Source: Martinezella lusitana (GTDB lineage Bacteria > Pseudomonadota > Alphaproteobacteria > Rhizobiales > Rhizobiaceae). Taken from it: a stretch of DNA of 64,000 nucleotides. The stretch's first letter is position 1, and each line of letters begins with the position of its first letter. Both the position numbers and the translations under genes were made by a program. Location of the stretch: assembly GCF_900094565.1 (NCBI RefSeq), contig NZ_FMAF01000001.1:620001-684000 (forward strand), in the 5' to 3' direction. A model generated the notes under the pieces. It searched no databases. It was not told the DNA's origin and worked only from the letters and a program-made list of their open reading frames with translations. Shown one piece after another: positions 52,379-61,930 of this stretch.

Positions 52379-52385
52379 CTTCGAA

Positions 52386-53483
52386 TTATTGGCCAGTGGT
52401 GACCTTTGTCCACAAGCGCGTGGCGACGCGCTGTGTTTTCGGATCCCAAGGGGTGAGCGTGAACAGCTTGCTCCTGACCTCATCCGTCGGGTAGACAGCC
52501 GGATCTTCAAGCACGTCCTTGTTGACGAACTGCTGCGACGCCTTGTTGCCGTTGGCGTAAGAGACGAAGTTGCTGGCCTTGGCGATGACTTCCGGCTTCA
52601 TGATGTAATTGAGGAAGGCATGCGCTTCCGCGACATGCGGCGCATCGGCGGGAATCGCCATGACGTCGAACCACATCTGCGCGCCCTTCTTGGGGATCGA
52701 GTAGCCGATGTTCACACCGTTCTTGGCTTCTACGGCTCGATTGCGTGCCTGCAGCACATCGCCGGAATAGCCGAAGGCGATGCAGATATCGCCGTTGGCG
52801 AGCGCATTGATATATTCAGAGGAATGGAATTTGCGGACAAAGGGCCGGATCGAGGTCAGCAGCGCCTCGGCCTTCTTGAAATCCTCGGCCTTGGTCGAAT
52901 TCGGATCGAGGCCGAGATAGCGCAGGGCGGCCGGAATGGCGTCCGTCGGCGAATCCAGCATATAGATGCCGCAATCCTTGAACTTGGCGGCGAGCTTGGG
53001 ATCGAAGATCACGTCGATATCGGGCGCTTCGTCGGTGCCGAGAATCTGCTTCACCTTGTCGACATTGTAGCCGACGCCGCTGGTGCCCCACATGTAGTCG
53101 ATGGCGTATTGATTGCCCGGATCGTAGGTGGCGATGCGTTGCTGCACCGTATCCCACATGTTCGAAATATTCGGCAGCTTGGACTTGTCGAGCTTCTGGA
53201 AGACACCGGCCTTGATCTGGCGTTGCAGGAAGTATGCCGTCGGCACGACGATGTCATAACCGGTCTTGCCGGCCAGAAGCTTGGTTTCCAGCGTCTCGTT
53301 CTGATCGAACGTATCGTAGACGACCTTGATGCCGGTTTCCTTGGTGAAATCGGTCAGGATCGAATCGTCGATATAATCCGACCAGTTGTAGATATTGACG
53401 ACCTTGTCTTCTGCCTGAGCGGCCGTCGCCAGCGAAACGACCGCGAAAGCCGTTGCTGCGAGCCGTGCGAACATGGACTTCAT
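52386..53483 (-). CDS. potF: putrescine-binding periplasmic protein PotF
   Basis: A 365-residue SBP with Sec signal (residues 1-24, ARLAATAFAVVSLATAAQAED). It has PotF/PotD features (VVNIYNWSDYIDDSI; WGTSGVGYN; CIAFGYSGDV). ATG 53483 has AGGAG upstream. It is first in the potFGHI operon, separated from potG by a hairpin and a RIME-like repeat. Substrate is inferred as putrescine from the family and from PuuAB nearby. Confidence 0.92.
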   Translation of the reverse strand: MKSMFARLAATAFAVVSLATAAQAEDKVVNIYNWSDYIDDSILTDFTKETGIKVVYDTFDQNETLETKLLAGKTGYDIVVPTAYFLQRQIKAGVFQKLDKSKLPNISNMWDTVQQRIATYDPGNQYAIDYMWGTSGVGYNVDKVKQILGTDEAPDIDVIFDPKLAAKFKDCGIYMLDSPTDAIPAALRYLGLDPNSTKAEDFKKAEALLTSIRPFVRKFHSSEYINALANGDICIAFGYSGDVLQARNRAVEAKNGVNIGYSIPKKGAQMWFDVMAIPADAPHVAEAHAFLNYIMKPEVIAKASNFVSYANGNKASQQFVNKDVLEDPAVYPTDEVRSKLFTLTPWDPKTQRVATRLWTKVTTGQ

Positions 53484-53782
53484 AGTCACTCCTGTTTTGT
53501 TCAAGGGCATCTTGGCGACACCCAACCCTCTGTTTTTCCCGTTAGACTAGAAAGGAAATCGGAACGCCACAAGGGGGAAAAGCAAGCCATTACGAGCTTT
53601 GGCGGATTTGCAAAGGGTGACGCTTCCTGCTTGCACGCGATTGTGAACTCAAGATCCGCTTCCTGCGTGAATGCGGAAACCAGCTTTGCTAACATCGGAG
53701 CGTCTCACTCCTAGAATAGTCTCACGCCCGTTTCGCAGCCCTGCCCAGCGGGCAAACCCAACCCATAATTCAAGGGTGCATC

Positions 53783-54781
53783 ATGCAGTACCAAAAATTC
53801 GGCAATACCGGCCTCAGCGTCTCGCGCCTATGCCTGGGCACGATGACCTTCGGCCTGCAGATCAAGCAGGAAGACACAGCCCACGCCATTCTCGACAAGG
53901 CGGCCGACGCCGGCGTCAACTTCATCGACACGGCCGACGTTTACCCGCTTGGCGGCGACGAGCAGCTTGCCGGCCGCACCGAAGAGATCGTCGGCGGCTG
54001 GCTGAAGGGCAAGCGCGACCGCTTCATCGTCGCGACCAAAGCCGTCGGCAAGGTCGGCCCGTCATCCTGGGATCAGGGCGCATCCCGCAAGCACCTTCTC
54101 GATGCCATCGACGCTTCGCTGCGGCGTCTCGGCACCGATTACGTCGACCTCTACCAGCTGCATTCCGACGATCGCGAAACGCCGATCGACGAGACGCTGG
54201 AAGCGCTCGATATCATCGTACGCTCGGGCAAGGCCCGCTATGTCGGCGTGTCGAACTTCCTGGCCTATCGGCTGGCCCTGGCGCTTGGCCGCGCTGACTT
54301 TTTGCGCACCGCCCGCTTCGTCTCGGTGCAGCCGCGCTACAATCTGCTGTTCCGCCAAATCGAGCGCGAATTGCTGCCACTTGCCGAAGAACAACGCATC
54401 GCCGTCATCCCCTACAATCCGATCGCCGGAGGCCTTCTCACCGGCAAGCACAGGCACGATGTCGCACCGACCGAAGGCCGCTTCAGCTCGCAGCTGCGCA
54501 GCGCCGGTACCAACTACCTGCAACGCTATTGGCACGAACGCGAATTCGCAACGATCGAGAAGCTGCGCGGCATCGCCGAAGAGGCAGGCCAGTCGCTCGT
54601 CAAGCTCGCCGTTGCCTGGGTCGCCGCCAATCCGGTCATTACGTCAGCCATCATCGGTGCTAGCCGCCCGGATCAGTTGACGGACACGCTCGCCGCCATC
54701 GATCTCAAGCTCGATCCGGAGCTGAAAGCCAAGCTGGATGACGCCACCGTCGAATATCGCTGGGGCGACGCGGCGCGCTGA
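53783..54781 (+). CDS. aldo/keto reductase
   Basis: A 332-residue NADPH-dependent aldo/keto reductase with the full tetrad Asp49, Tyr54 (FIDTADVYPLG), Lys86 (VATKAVG) and His127 (DLYQLHSDD). The C-terminal NADP site has SAIIGASRPDQL. It is a voltage-gated K+ channel beta-subunit-like or YhdN-type general reductase. It is divergent from potF and converges with a LysR gene. ATG 53783 has AAGG upstream. Substrate not deducible. Confidence 0.88.
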   Translation: MQYQKFGNTGLSVSRLCLGTMTFGLQIKQEDTAHAILDKAADAGVNFIDTADVYPLGGDEQLAGRTEEIVGGWLKGKRDRFIVATKAVGKVGPSSWDQGASRKHLLDAIDASLRRLGTDYVDLYQLHSDDRETPIDETLEALDIIVRSGKARYVGVSNFLAYRLALALGRADFLRTARFVSVQPRYNLLFRQIERELLPLAEEQRIAVIPYNPIAGGLLTGKHRHDVAPTEGRFSSQLRSAGTNYLQRYWHEREFATIEKLRGIAEEAGQSLVKLAVAWVAANPVITSAIIGASRPDQLTDTLAAIDLKLDPELKAKLDDATVEYRWGDAAR

Positions 54782-54790
54782 ACAAGAGCA

Positions 54791-54815
54791 AACCGGCGGT
54801 TCATCGCCGCCGGTT
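54791..54815. terminator. hairpin between convergent genes
   Basis: aaccggcgg (54791-54799) and ccgccggtt (54807-54815) pair perfectly around a 7-base loop. It sits between the aldo/keto reductase and LysR stops and probably acts in both directions, although no T-run follows. Confidence 0.5.
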
Positions 54816-55687
54816 CACGCGTAGGTCGGGCGCTTGCCGGCAAACAGCTCCGAATGACTCTTCAACAACCGGGTCATGCGATCGACCACGGTGCGAATTT
54901 CCCGGCGATGGCGATCGGCATTGTTCATGACGATCCATTGCCGGTGGCGGAGGGCTGCTATTTCCTCGCCGACGCGCTCCAGCCTCGGCTCCTGATCGCC
55001 GACGAAGCAGGGCAGAACCGCGATGCCAGACCCCGCCAGCACCAGATCATGAAGCGACCGCGGGCGGCTGACCGTGAAGGCGATCTCCTGCCGTCGGTTC
55101 TGATGCGGCCAGCGCAGATAGGCCGAAACCGCCTCGTCTTCCGCCACGGCGATCCAGCGCTGCGGTCCGGCAAAGCGCATGTTGCGGGCCTGATAGGCGG
55201 CATAGGCGACATCGCCGGTCTTGATGGCGGCAAGATTGGCTTCCTCCGGCTCGAAGGCGCGGATACCGATATCGCTTTCGCGATGGGCAAGGCTGGCGCG
55301 GCGCTCGCCAAGATGCAGATCGATGCGAAAGCCGTCCCGCTCCGAGCAGATCACCGGCATGTTCTGGCTGAGCAGCCAGCCGACCCAGGTGCCGGCGGCG
55401 ATCCGGACGACCGCGCCGCCCTGGGCATCGCGCTGCCAGCTATCCACCTTGCGAGCCGCGGCCTCCATCTCCAGCAATTGGTCGAACAGCGCCTGGCCAT
55501 CGCCGGTCAATGTGTAGCCGGCCTGGCTGCGCTCGAAAAGCAGGCGGCCGATCTGCCCTTCGAGCTCCAGCATGCGCCGGCCGATCGTTGCCGGGCTCAA
55601 ACCGCTGGTCGCGACCGCTCCCGTCAGCCCGCCGCCACGGGCGACATCGAGGAAAAGTTGATAGGAATCCCATGCCGTGTTTTTCAT
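54815..55687 (-). CDS. LysR family transcriptional regulator
   Basis: A 290-residue LysR regulator with HTH FLDVARGGGLTGAVATSGLS then PATIGRRMLELE (residues 12-45). It is divergent from a small gene at 55775. No obvious catabolic target adjoins it. The opening MKNTAWDSYQLF and length match the group of rhizobial LysR proteins related to the one beside mmsA. Confidence 0.87.
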   Translation of the reverse strand: MKNTAWDSYQLFLDVARGGGLTGAVATSGLSPATIGRRMLELEGQIGRLLFERSQAGYTLTGDGQALFDQLLEMEAAARKVDSWQRDAQGGAVVRIAAGTWVGWLLSQNMPVICSERDGFRIDLHLGERRASLAHRESDIGIRAFEPEEANLAAIKTGDVAYAAYQARNMRFAGPQRWIAVAEDEAVSAYLRWPHQNRRQEIAFTVSRPRSLHDLVLAGSGIAVLPCFVGDQEPRLERVGEEIAALRHRQWIVMNNADRHRREIRTVVDRMTRLLKSHSELFAGKRPTYA

Positions 55688-55774
55688 AATTGAAAAACAT
55701 AAGGCGAAAACGGCTGTTTATAAAGCAAATTTCTGTGTGTAGTTGAAGAGATGCCCACAACATGGAGATGTCTC

Positions 55775-56032
55775 ATGATGGACAGCATCGCTTTGGCCAA
55801 GGCCATCGAACTACAATGCCGGGCGCGCGAGGAGCAATGGCGCCGCAACGAGGATCTGTTCTACCTCGACTATGGGCACGATCCCTGGCCGCTTTTCCCC
55901 TGGGGCGGGCGTGTGCTCGACCGTCTGTATGCCGCTTACAAGGCGACAAAAAAAGCGGACCGGCTGGAGATCAACCGGTCCGCCTGCGATGATGATGGTT
56001 GCTGCGGTCAAGCCGCTTCTTCCCGCATATAG
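55775..56032 (+). CDS. small protein of unknown function, overlapping a convergent terminator
   Basis: An 85-residue reading frame with GGAG 7 bases before ATG 55775. The first 55 residues have protein-like composition (AKAIELQCRAREEQWRRNED; GHDPWPLFPWGGRVLDRLYA). The last roughly 30 residues are read through the terminator of the opposing chemotaxis gene and overlap that gene's final 25 bases. It is not recognised as a known family. Confidence 0.4.
   Translation: MMDSIALAKAIELQCRAREEQWRRNEDLFYLDYGHDPWPLFPWGGRVLDRLYAAYKATKKADRLEINRSACDDDGCCGQAASSRI
55948..55983 (-). terminator. intrinsic terminator of the chemotaxis receptor gene
   Basis: On the minus strand GCGGACCGG/CCGGTCCGC (9 bp, 11-base loop) runs straight into TTTTTTTG. 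It lies 25 bases past the receptor stop and inside the opposing small reading frame. Confidence 0.9.
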
Positions 56033-58545
56033 CCTGAGCTGTATCCGGCTTCGATCTTGAACTGCTGGATGAGATGCAACAGCGCGTCGGCTTCGGTGGC
56101 CAGCTCGCGGCTTGCCGCCGTGGTCTCTTCCACCATGCCGGCGTTCTGCTGTGTCATCTGATCCATGTGGTTGACCGAGGCGTTGACCTCCTGCAGCGCG
56201 CTTGCCTGGTCGTGGCTGGCGCGGGCAATCATTTCCACATGCTGGCTGATCGTGACGATCTGGCTGCTGATCTGCGCCAGGACAGAACCGGCCTCCTGCA
56301 CGAACTGCGAGCCGGAATTGACCTCCTGGGTCGATTTGTTGATCAGTCCCTTGATTTCCTTCGCGGCGGCGGCCGAGCGCTGTGCCAGCTCGCGCACTTC
56401 CATGGCGACGACGGCGAAGCCCTTGCCAGCGTCACCGGCGCGCGCCGCCTCGATACCGGCGTTGAGCGCCAGGAGATTGGTCTGGAACGCGATCTCGTCG
56501 ATGACGCCGATGATCTGCTCGATCTGGCGCGAGGCGCCCTCGATGCGTGCCATCGCGTCGATGGCGTTGCCGACGACCACGGAGCTGTCATCGGCGCTGC
56601 GCTTGGCTTCGCGCACGATGGCATCCGCGTCCTTGGCACGCTCGGCGGACGAGCGGACGGTGACGGTGATCTCGTCGACGGCGGCGGCGGTCTGCTCCAG
56701 CGAAGCCGCCTGCTGCTCGGTGCGCTTCGACAGATCCTCGGCGGAGGCCGCCATCTGGTTGCCGTTGCTCTGGATCATCTCGACATTGCTGCGGACCTGG
56801 CTCAGCGTCTCCTGCAGGCGCGACAGCGAGCTGTTGAAGTCCTGACGAAGCTGTTCGAGGCGGCCGATGAAGGGTGTCTCGATCGTGGCGGAAATATCGC
56901 CTTGCGCGAGGCGTTCGAGACCGGCTGCAAGCTCGCTGACCGCGAAATCGATCTGGCGGTCGAGTTCGCGCTTTTCAGCGTCGTTGCGCTGACGTTCGTA
57001 TTCGGAGGCAGCGCGCTCCTCGTCGCTCTGTTCCTCGATGCGGATCTTCGAAATGGCGTTTTCCTTGAAGATACCGAGCGCGCGGGCCATGTCGCCGATT
57101 TCGTCGTGACGCTGCTCGCCGGAAATCGCCGTCTCGAGCATGCCATCGGCGATCCGGCGCATGGCTGCAGTGATCTGGCCGATCGGACGCTGCAGGGTGA
57201 GGACCAGTGCGATACCGCCGGCGACCGAGAGGATGATACCCAAAGCCGTCGCCAGGATGGATATGTAGTTCGCCTGGTCGCGTTCGGAGCCGGCGCTCTG
57301 CTTCTGCGTCTCGGCAAAGGCGGTCAGCTGGCTCCACACCTGGTCGAGTTGCTGGCGGGCACTTGCATATTCGGCAACCCGCTGGGTGATCGTATCGACC
57401 AGCTTGCCGCCGGCGTCGTCCATCGACTTGATCGCCGGGCGGATGGCCGCATCGATATCACCGGCGAAATCCATGCTCTTGGCGCTCTGGTTCAGCGTAT
57501 CGATATCGCCGCCGAGCTTTGCGATTTCCTGGCGCAGGCGGACGAGATTGTCCTTGTTGGTATTGGCGTTGAACTCGGCGAGGACGAGCTGCAGCGAGTA
57601 GACCGAATCTTCGAGGCGGCGGGTATCCTGCAGAACGGAATTGGTCTGCGCGACGCGGGCATCCAGCGATACGAAGGTCGTGGTCGCCTGACGCATCATC
57701 TGCGTCGCCGTCAGCTGCGTGTAGGTCGATGTCTGGCGGAAGCGCGAGAGAAGACGGCCGATATTGGTAATGGTGTCATCGGTCGGCGCATCGGTGCTTT
57801 CGGTGAAAGTGGTCAGATCCTTGATCGTGCTCGTCAGCGACTGAACGACACTCTTCTGGTTCTGCGGCAGCGCAAGGTCGATGGAACGCAGGGCCTTGTT
57901 CAGATCCGGCAGCCGGTCCTTGAGAAGCTTGACCTTGTCGGCCGGCGTCGCTCCCTTGTTGAAATCCTCAGCAACCGAGGCAAGCAGATCGCCGCCTTTC
58001 AGCAGACGGTCCGCGGCGCGCAATGTCGAGGTCGCGTCGGCCTGATCCTGCCGCATCTGATCTTCCAGTTGCTGGCTGTTGAAATTGACGTTGAAACGGG
58101 CGCTGATCAAGGCTCGCTGTGCGTCGTCGATGGTCTTGCGGAACGCAACCTCCTGCTCGTGGAGCGTCCAAAGCCTGCCGACGAGATTGGCCGTGTCGGC
58201 CGTCTTGGCGGTTGCGTCGGTCAGATTGTCGCGGCCCTCCGAATCCGCGCCGAGCTGGCCGAGCGTCGCATTGAGCACGCCCTGCTGGGACTTGATATCC
58301 CCGTAGAGCTTGTCGCGTTGCTGCGCATTGGTGATGCGCAGGAAGTCATCCATGGAACCATAGAGATTCTTGAAGCCAGTCAGCGATTGCAGCACGCTGT
58401 TGGAGATTTCCATGCGTCCCTGCAGCAGGCCGGAAGCATAGAGCCCGGTGAGCCCGACGGCGGAAATGCTGATGACGAAGGGCAGGACGAATATGAGAAC
58501 CTTCGTCTTGATCTTGAAACGAGACAGTATCCTATCAATCAACAT
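56008..58545 (-). CDS. methyl-accepting chemotaxis protein
   Basis: An 845-residue inner-membrane chemoreceptor. TM1 is at about residues 17-38, a large periplasmic ligand domain follows (about 40-420), TM2 is at about 428-450 (ISILATALGIILSVAGGIAL), then one or two HAMP-like segments, a coiled signalling domain and the highly conserved hairpin tip IDEIAFQTNLLALNAGIEAA then RAGDAGKGFAVVA. No CheR pentapeptide at the C-terminus (ends GYMREEAA). ATG 58545 and a strong terminator bound it; ligand unknown. Confidence 0.93.
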   Translation of the reverse strand: MLIDRILSRFKIKTKVLIFVLPFVISISAVGLTGLYASGLLQGRMEISNSVLQSLTGFKNLYGSMDDFLRITNAQQRDKLYGDIKSQQGVLNATLGQLGADSEGRDNLTDATAKTADTANLVGRLWTLHEQEVAFRKTIDDAQRALISARFNVNFNSQQLEDQMRQDQADATSTLRAADRLLKGGDLLASVAEDFNKGATPADKVKLLKDRLPDLNKALRSIDLALPQNQKSVVQSLTSTIKDLTTFTESTDAPTDDTITNIGRLLSRFRQTSTYTQLTATQMMRQATTTFVSLDARVAQTNSVLQDTRRLEDSVYSLQLVLAEFNANTNKDNLVRLRQEIAKLGGDIDTLNQSAKSMDFAGDIDAAIRPAIKSMDDAGGKLVDTITQRVAEYASARQQLDQVWSQLTAFAETQKQSAGSERDQANYISILATALGIILSVAGGIALVLTLQRPIGQITAAMRRIADGMLETAISGEQRHDEIGDMARALGIFKENAISKIRIEEQSDEERAASEYERQRNDAEKRELDRQIDFAVSELAAGLERLAQGDISATIETPFIGRLEQLRQDFNSSLSRLQETLSQVRSNVEMIQSNGNQMAASAEDLSKRTEQQAASLEQTAAAVDEITVTVRSSAERAKDADAIVREAKRSADDSSVVVGNAIDAMARIEGASRQIEQIIGVIDEIAFQTNLLALNAGIEAARAGDAGKGFAVVAMEVRELAQRSAAAAKEIKGLINKSTQEVNSGSQFVQEAGSVLAQISSQIVTISQHVEMIARASHDQASALQEVNASVNHMDQMTQQNAGMVEETTAASRELATEADALLHLIQQFKIEAGYSSGYMREEAA

Positions 58546-58864
58546 GGTGGCTCAGACCTCTCACCGCTCCCCTCGCCGACGCCTCCGCAGCGCTGGCCGG
58601 ACGTATCCTCGTCAATCTTGAAAATCTTCGCAGGCGGGGTCCTGAGTGGTGTCAGGAAGCAATCATTGCATCGGCTCGGTCTCGCAGACGAGCGCCCCAT
58701 AAAACTGCGGGAATTGTCGGTCTGATAGATTAATTTTCAGATAAGGCGCCAGCGGGGCGCCTCGTAGCTGAACAGATGCAAGTCAGAAGGCGTCGAAAAG
58801 AATATTGACGCGCAGACAAAAGCCGCCAGGACAATGACGGCCAAGACATGAAAAGCGGCTAAAC
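58546..58864. other. intergenic region before the chemoreceptor
   Basis: A 319-bp gap holding the receptor promoter (minus). The only structure is a short stem aggcgcc/ggcgcct around agcgg (58744-58762). No ORF with a good ribosome site is seen. Confidence 0.45.
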
Positions 58865-59008
58865 TCAATAGCCGCGCACGGCCAGATACGCGATGCAGGC
58901 CGCGGTAGCACCCATCGCCAGCATCAAAAGCCTCGCGGCCAGGAGCTTGGCGTTATCCCGGGTTTGAGCGATTGCAATGGCGCGAGCACGACGATTGGTT
59001 TTGTTCAT
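58865..59008 (-). CDS. small membrane protein
   Basis: A 47-residue protein with a basic N-terminus (MNKTNRRARAIAIAQTRDN) and one membrane helix (AARLLMLAMGATAACIAYLAV). ATG 59008 has GGGAA upstream; 59014 is an alternative. It fits a single-pass inner-membrane peptide with no known family. Confidence 0.55.
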   Translation of the reverse strand: MNKTNRRARAIAIAQTRDNAKLLAARLLMLAMGATAACIAYLAVRGY

Positions 59009-59163
59009 GAGCATATTCCCATTTTCGCACTGACACGATAACCGGCAAATAGTCTGTTCGGCAACTGCCAATGTATTCAGTAAACATGTAGGAAAGGAAA
59101 ACGCGAGAACCAGAGGCCGGTTCCATTTTCTGACGGAGCGCACAAGGCATTGAATATGGAGGC

Positions 59164-60345
59164 TCACGCAGCCTCGCCGGCAACATGACCGGACGCCCAT
59201 GCCCATTGAAAATTATAACCGCCGAGCCAGCCGGTCACATCGACGCACTCGCCGATGAAGAAGAGGCCGGGCGCGGCTTTCACCTGCATGGTCCTCGAAT
59301 CGAGGCAGCTGGTATCGATGCCGCCGAGCGTTACCTCCGCAGTGCGATACCCTTCCGAGCCGGACGGCTTTACCGGCCAGGACTGAATGGCAGCCGCGAG
59401 CTGCTCCAGGCGCTTGTCGGACTGATCAGCCAGATTGCCAGACACGCCCTCGGCCTCGACGAAGTGCTGCGCCAGCCGCTTCGGCAGGAGCTCGGCAAGG
59501 GCTGTTTGCGCCGATTGCCGGCCGTTGGCCTGCTTTGCTTTCTTGAGAAGTGCAAAGACATCGACGTCAGGCTCGATCGCGACGGTAATCTCCTCCCCTT
59601 CCCGCCAGTAGGAGGAAATCTGCAGGATGGCCGGCCCGCTGAGGCCGCGATGGGTAAAGAGCAGGGCTTCGCGAAATGCCGTCTTGCCGTGGCGGATTTC
59701 GGCAGGCGCGGCGATGCCGGAAAGCGGCGCGAGGCGCTGAAGGAGCTGCGGATCGAGCGTGAGCGGCACCAGGCCCGGCCGCGTCTCGACAAGCGGCAAT
59801 CCGAATTGCTCGGCGATGCGATAGGCAAAGCCGGACGCGCCCATTTTCGGGATCGACTTGCCGCCGGTCGCGACAACCAGCGAGGGTGCCTCGAAGGTGC
59901 CCTCCGAAGTGCTGATGCGATAGCCGCTGTCAATCTGTTCCACCCCGCTTGTTTCCGTGCGCAACAACAGTTGCGCGCCGGCCGCGCGCATCTCGTCGGT
60001 CAGCATGCGGATGATGTCTTTGGCGCTGTTGTCGCAAAAGAGCTGGCCAAGCGTCTTCTCATGCCAGGCGATGCCATGGCGCTCGACCATGGCGAGGAAA
60101 TCCCGAGGCGTGAAGCGAGCCAGCGCCGATTTGGCGAAATGCGGATTGGCGGACAGGAAGTTCTTCGGGCCGGCATGGATATTGGTGAAATTGCAGCGGC
60201 CGCCGCCGGAAATGCGGATCTTCTCGCCGGGTGCCGCGGCATGGTCGAGCACGGCGACGGAACGCCCGCGCTGGCCGGCGCGGATGGCGCACATCATGCC
60301 TGCCGCGCCCGCTCCGAGAACGATCACATCATACCTGCCGACCAC
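59164..60345 (-). CDS. BaiN/HI0933-type flavoprotein (NAD(P)/FAD-dependent oxidoreductase)
   Basis: A 393-residue flavoprotein with the FAD motif VIVLGAGAAGMMCAIRAG (residues 7-24), the family signature SGGGRCNFTN, and the C-terminal ECVDVTGWLGGYNFQWAWAS. Related to BaiN (bile-acid reductase) and E. coli YhiN, which are mostly of unknown substrate. It is divergent from puuA. Confidence 0.87.
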   Translation of the reverse strand: MVGRYDVIVLGAGAAGMMCAIRAGQRGRSVAVLDHAAAPGEKIRISGGGRCNFTNIHAGPKNFLSANPHFAKSALARFTPRDFLAMVERHGIAWHEKTLGQLFCDNSAKDIIRMLTDEMRAAGAQLLLRTETSGVEQIDSGYRISTSEGTFEAPSLVVATGGKSIPKMGASGFAYRIAEQFGLPLVETRPGLVPLTLDPQLLQRLAPLSGIAAPAEIRHGKTAFREALLFTHRGLSGPAILQISSYWREGEEITVAIEPDVDVFALLKKAKQANGRQSAQTALAELLPKRLAQHFVEAEGVSGNLADQSDKRLEQLAAAIQSWPVKPSGSEGYRTAEVTLGGIDTSCLDSRTMQVKAAPGLFFIGECVDVTGWLGGYNFQWAWASGHVAGEAA

Positions 60346-60482
60346 GCTTCAACCCCTAATCATTCGCCGCGCTCACTGATCATTTTTCCATCATACGGCG
60401 AAAGTCCGAGCGGTTTTCCCCCTCGCCAATTGGCAAACTGCGGTTATGATGCAATCACCGATCAATCCAAATACGGTGTTTT

Positions 60483-61919
60483 ATGCCTGCGAGAAAGACC
60501 CCGCTGAAAGCTTCCGTGCCTGTCTCGAAAGTCCCTACGGTACCTCCTAGCCTGAGATCGGCACGCGGCGTGGCAAACTGGAAGGAAGCAGCCCAGTGGC
60601 TGCGGGCGCGCGGGATCGAGGACATCGAATGCATCACTCCGGACCTTGCGGGCGTGCCGCGCGGCAAGATGATGCCGACCTCGAAATTCACCTCCAATAC
60701 GTCGCTGGCACTGCCTTCCGCGATTTACCGCCACACGATTTCGGGCGAGTATCCGGAGGAAACCGAGAGCTTCCGCTACGAGCCGCGCGACAGCGACCTG
60801 AAGCTGGTGCCGGACCTCTCGACGCTTTCCGTCGTCCCCTGGGAAACCGACCCGACAGCGCAGGTGATCTGCGATATCGTCAATTCCGAAGGACACGCGG
60901 TTTCCTATACGCCACGCAACCTGCTGAAGCAGATTCTGGGACTCTATCGCGACCGCGGCTGGAAGCCGGTGGTGGCGCCCGAGATCGAATTCTATCTCGT
61001 CGCCAAGAATGACGACCCCGATTATCCGCTGCATCCGCCGAAAGGTCGCTCCGGCCGCTCGATTCTCGGCGGTCAGGGCTACTCGATCGCAGGCATCAAC
61101 GAGTTCGACGAACTGATCGACGATATCTATCACTTCTCGGAGAAGCAGGGTCTCGAGATCGACACGCTGATCCATGAAGAGGGTCCGGCGCAGCTCGAAA
61201 TCAACCTGCGCCATGGCGACCCGATCGAGCTTGCCGACCAGGTGTTCATGTTCAAGCGCACCATTCGCGAGGCAGCGCTGAAGCACGGCATCTATGCCAC
61301 CTTCATGGCCAAGCCGATGCAGAGCCAGGCGGGCTCGGCGATGCATATTCATCAGTCCGTCGTGAACATCGAGACCGGCAAGAACGTCTTCACCAATCCG
61401 GACGGCAGTCCGTCGCAGGAATTCTTCCACTTCATCGGCGGCATGCAGCGCTATGTGCCGAATGCGCTGGCGATGCTTGCGCCCTATGTGAATTCCTATC
61501 GGCGGCTGGCGCCGAACATGTCCTGCCCGGTCAACAATGCCTGGGGCTACGACAACCGCACCACGGCTTTCCGCGTGCCGGTCTCCGATCCGCAGGCCCG
61601 CCGCGTCGAAAACCGGCTGCCGAGCTCCGACGCCAACCCCTATCTCGCGCTCGCCGCCTCGCTCGCCTCCGGCCTGCTCGGCATCATGAAGAAGGTGGAG
61701 CCGACGGCACCGACCGAGGATTCGGCCAACGAAGGCTCGATCGACCTGCCGCGCGGCCTGCTTGAAGCCATCGCGCTCCTGGAGGGCGAACCGGCCTTCC
61801 AGGAGGTCCTCGGCAAGGAATTCATCGACATCTATGCCGGTGTCAAACGCGGCGAGTTCGAAACCTTCATGCAGGTGATCAGCCCGTGGGAGCGGGAATT
61901 CCTTCTGCTCAACGTGTGA
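60483..61919 (+). CDS. puuA: glutamine synthetase family, PuuA-like gamma-glutamylputrescine synthetase
   Basis: A 478-residue glutamine-synthetase-fold ligase. It has the GS catalytic features EIEFYLV, NLRHGDPIELADQVFMFKRT, QAGSAMHIHQSV, SYRRLAPNMSCP and VENRLPSSDANPY. It lacks the Tyr adenylylation site of GlnA and is adjacent to a PuuB-type oxidase. Therefore it probably attaches glutamate to putrescine, the first step of putrescine degradation. ATG 60483 lacks an obvious ribosome site. Confidence 0.87.
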   Translation: MPARKTPLKASVPVSKVPTVPPSLRSARGVANWKEAAQWLRARGIEDIECITPDLAGVPRGKMMPTSKFTSNTSLALPSAIYRHTISGEYPEETESFRYEPRDSDLKLVPDLSTLSVVPWETDPTAQVICDIVNSEGHAVSYTPRNLLKQILGLYRDRGWKPVVAPEIEFYLVAKNDDPDYPLHPPKGRSGRSILGGQGYSIAGINEFDELIDDIYHFSEKQGLEIDTLIHEEGPAQLEINLRHGDPIELADQVFMFKRTIREAALKHGIYATFMAKPMQSQAGSAMHIHQSVVNIETGKNVFTNPDGSPSQEFFHFIGGMQRYVPNALAMLAPYVNSYRRLAPNMSCPVNNAWGYDNRTTAFRVPVSDPQARRVENRLPSSDANPYLALAASLASGLLGIMKKVEPTAPTEDSANEGSIDLPRGLLEAIALLEGEPAFQEVLGKEFIDIYAGVKRGEFETFMQVISPWEREFLLLNV

Positions 61920-61930
61920 AGGGATCGCCC

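Noticed and set aside
56074..58725. An 883-codon plus-strand frame opposite the chemoreceptor gene
   Set aside because: It is in mirror register to the conserved receptor and has a low-complexity, His/Arg/Leu-rich composition. The receptor's domains and terminator support the minus strand.
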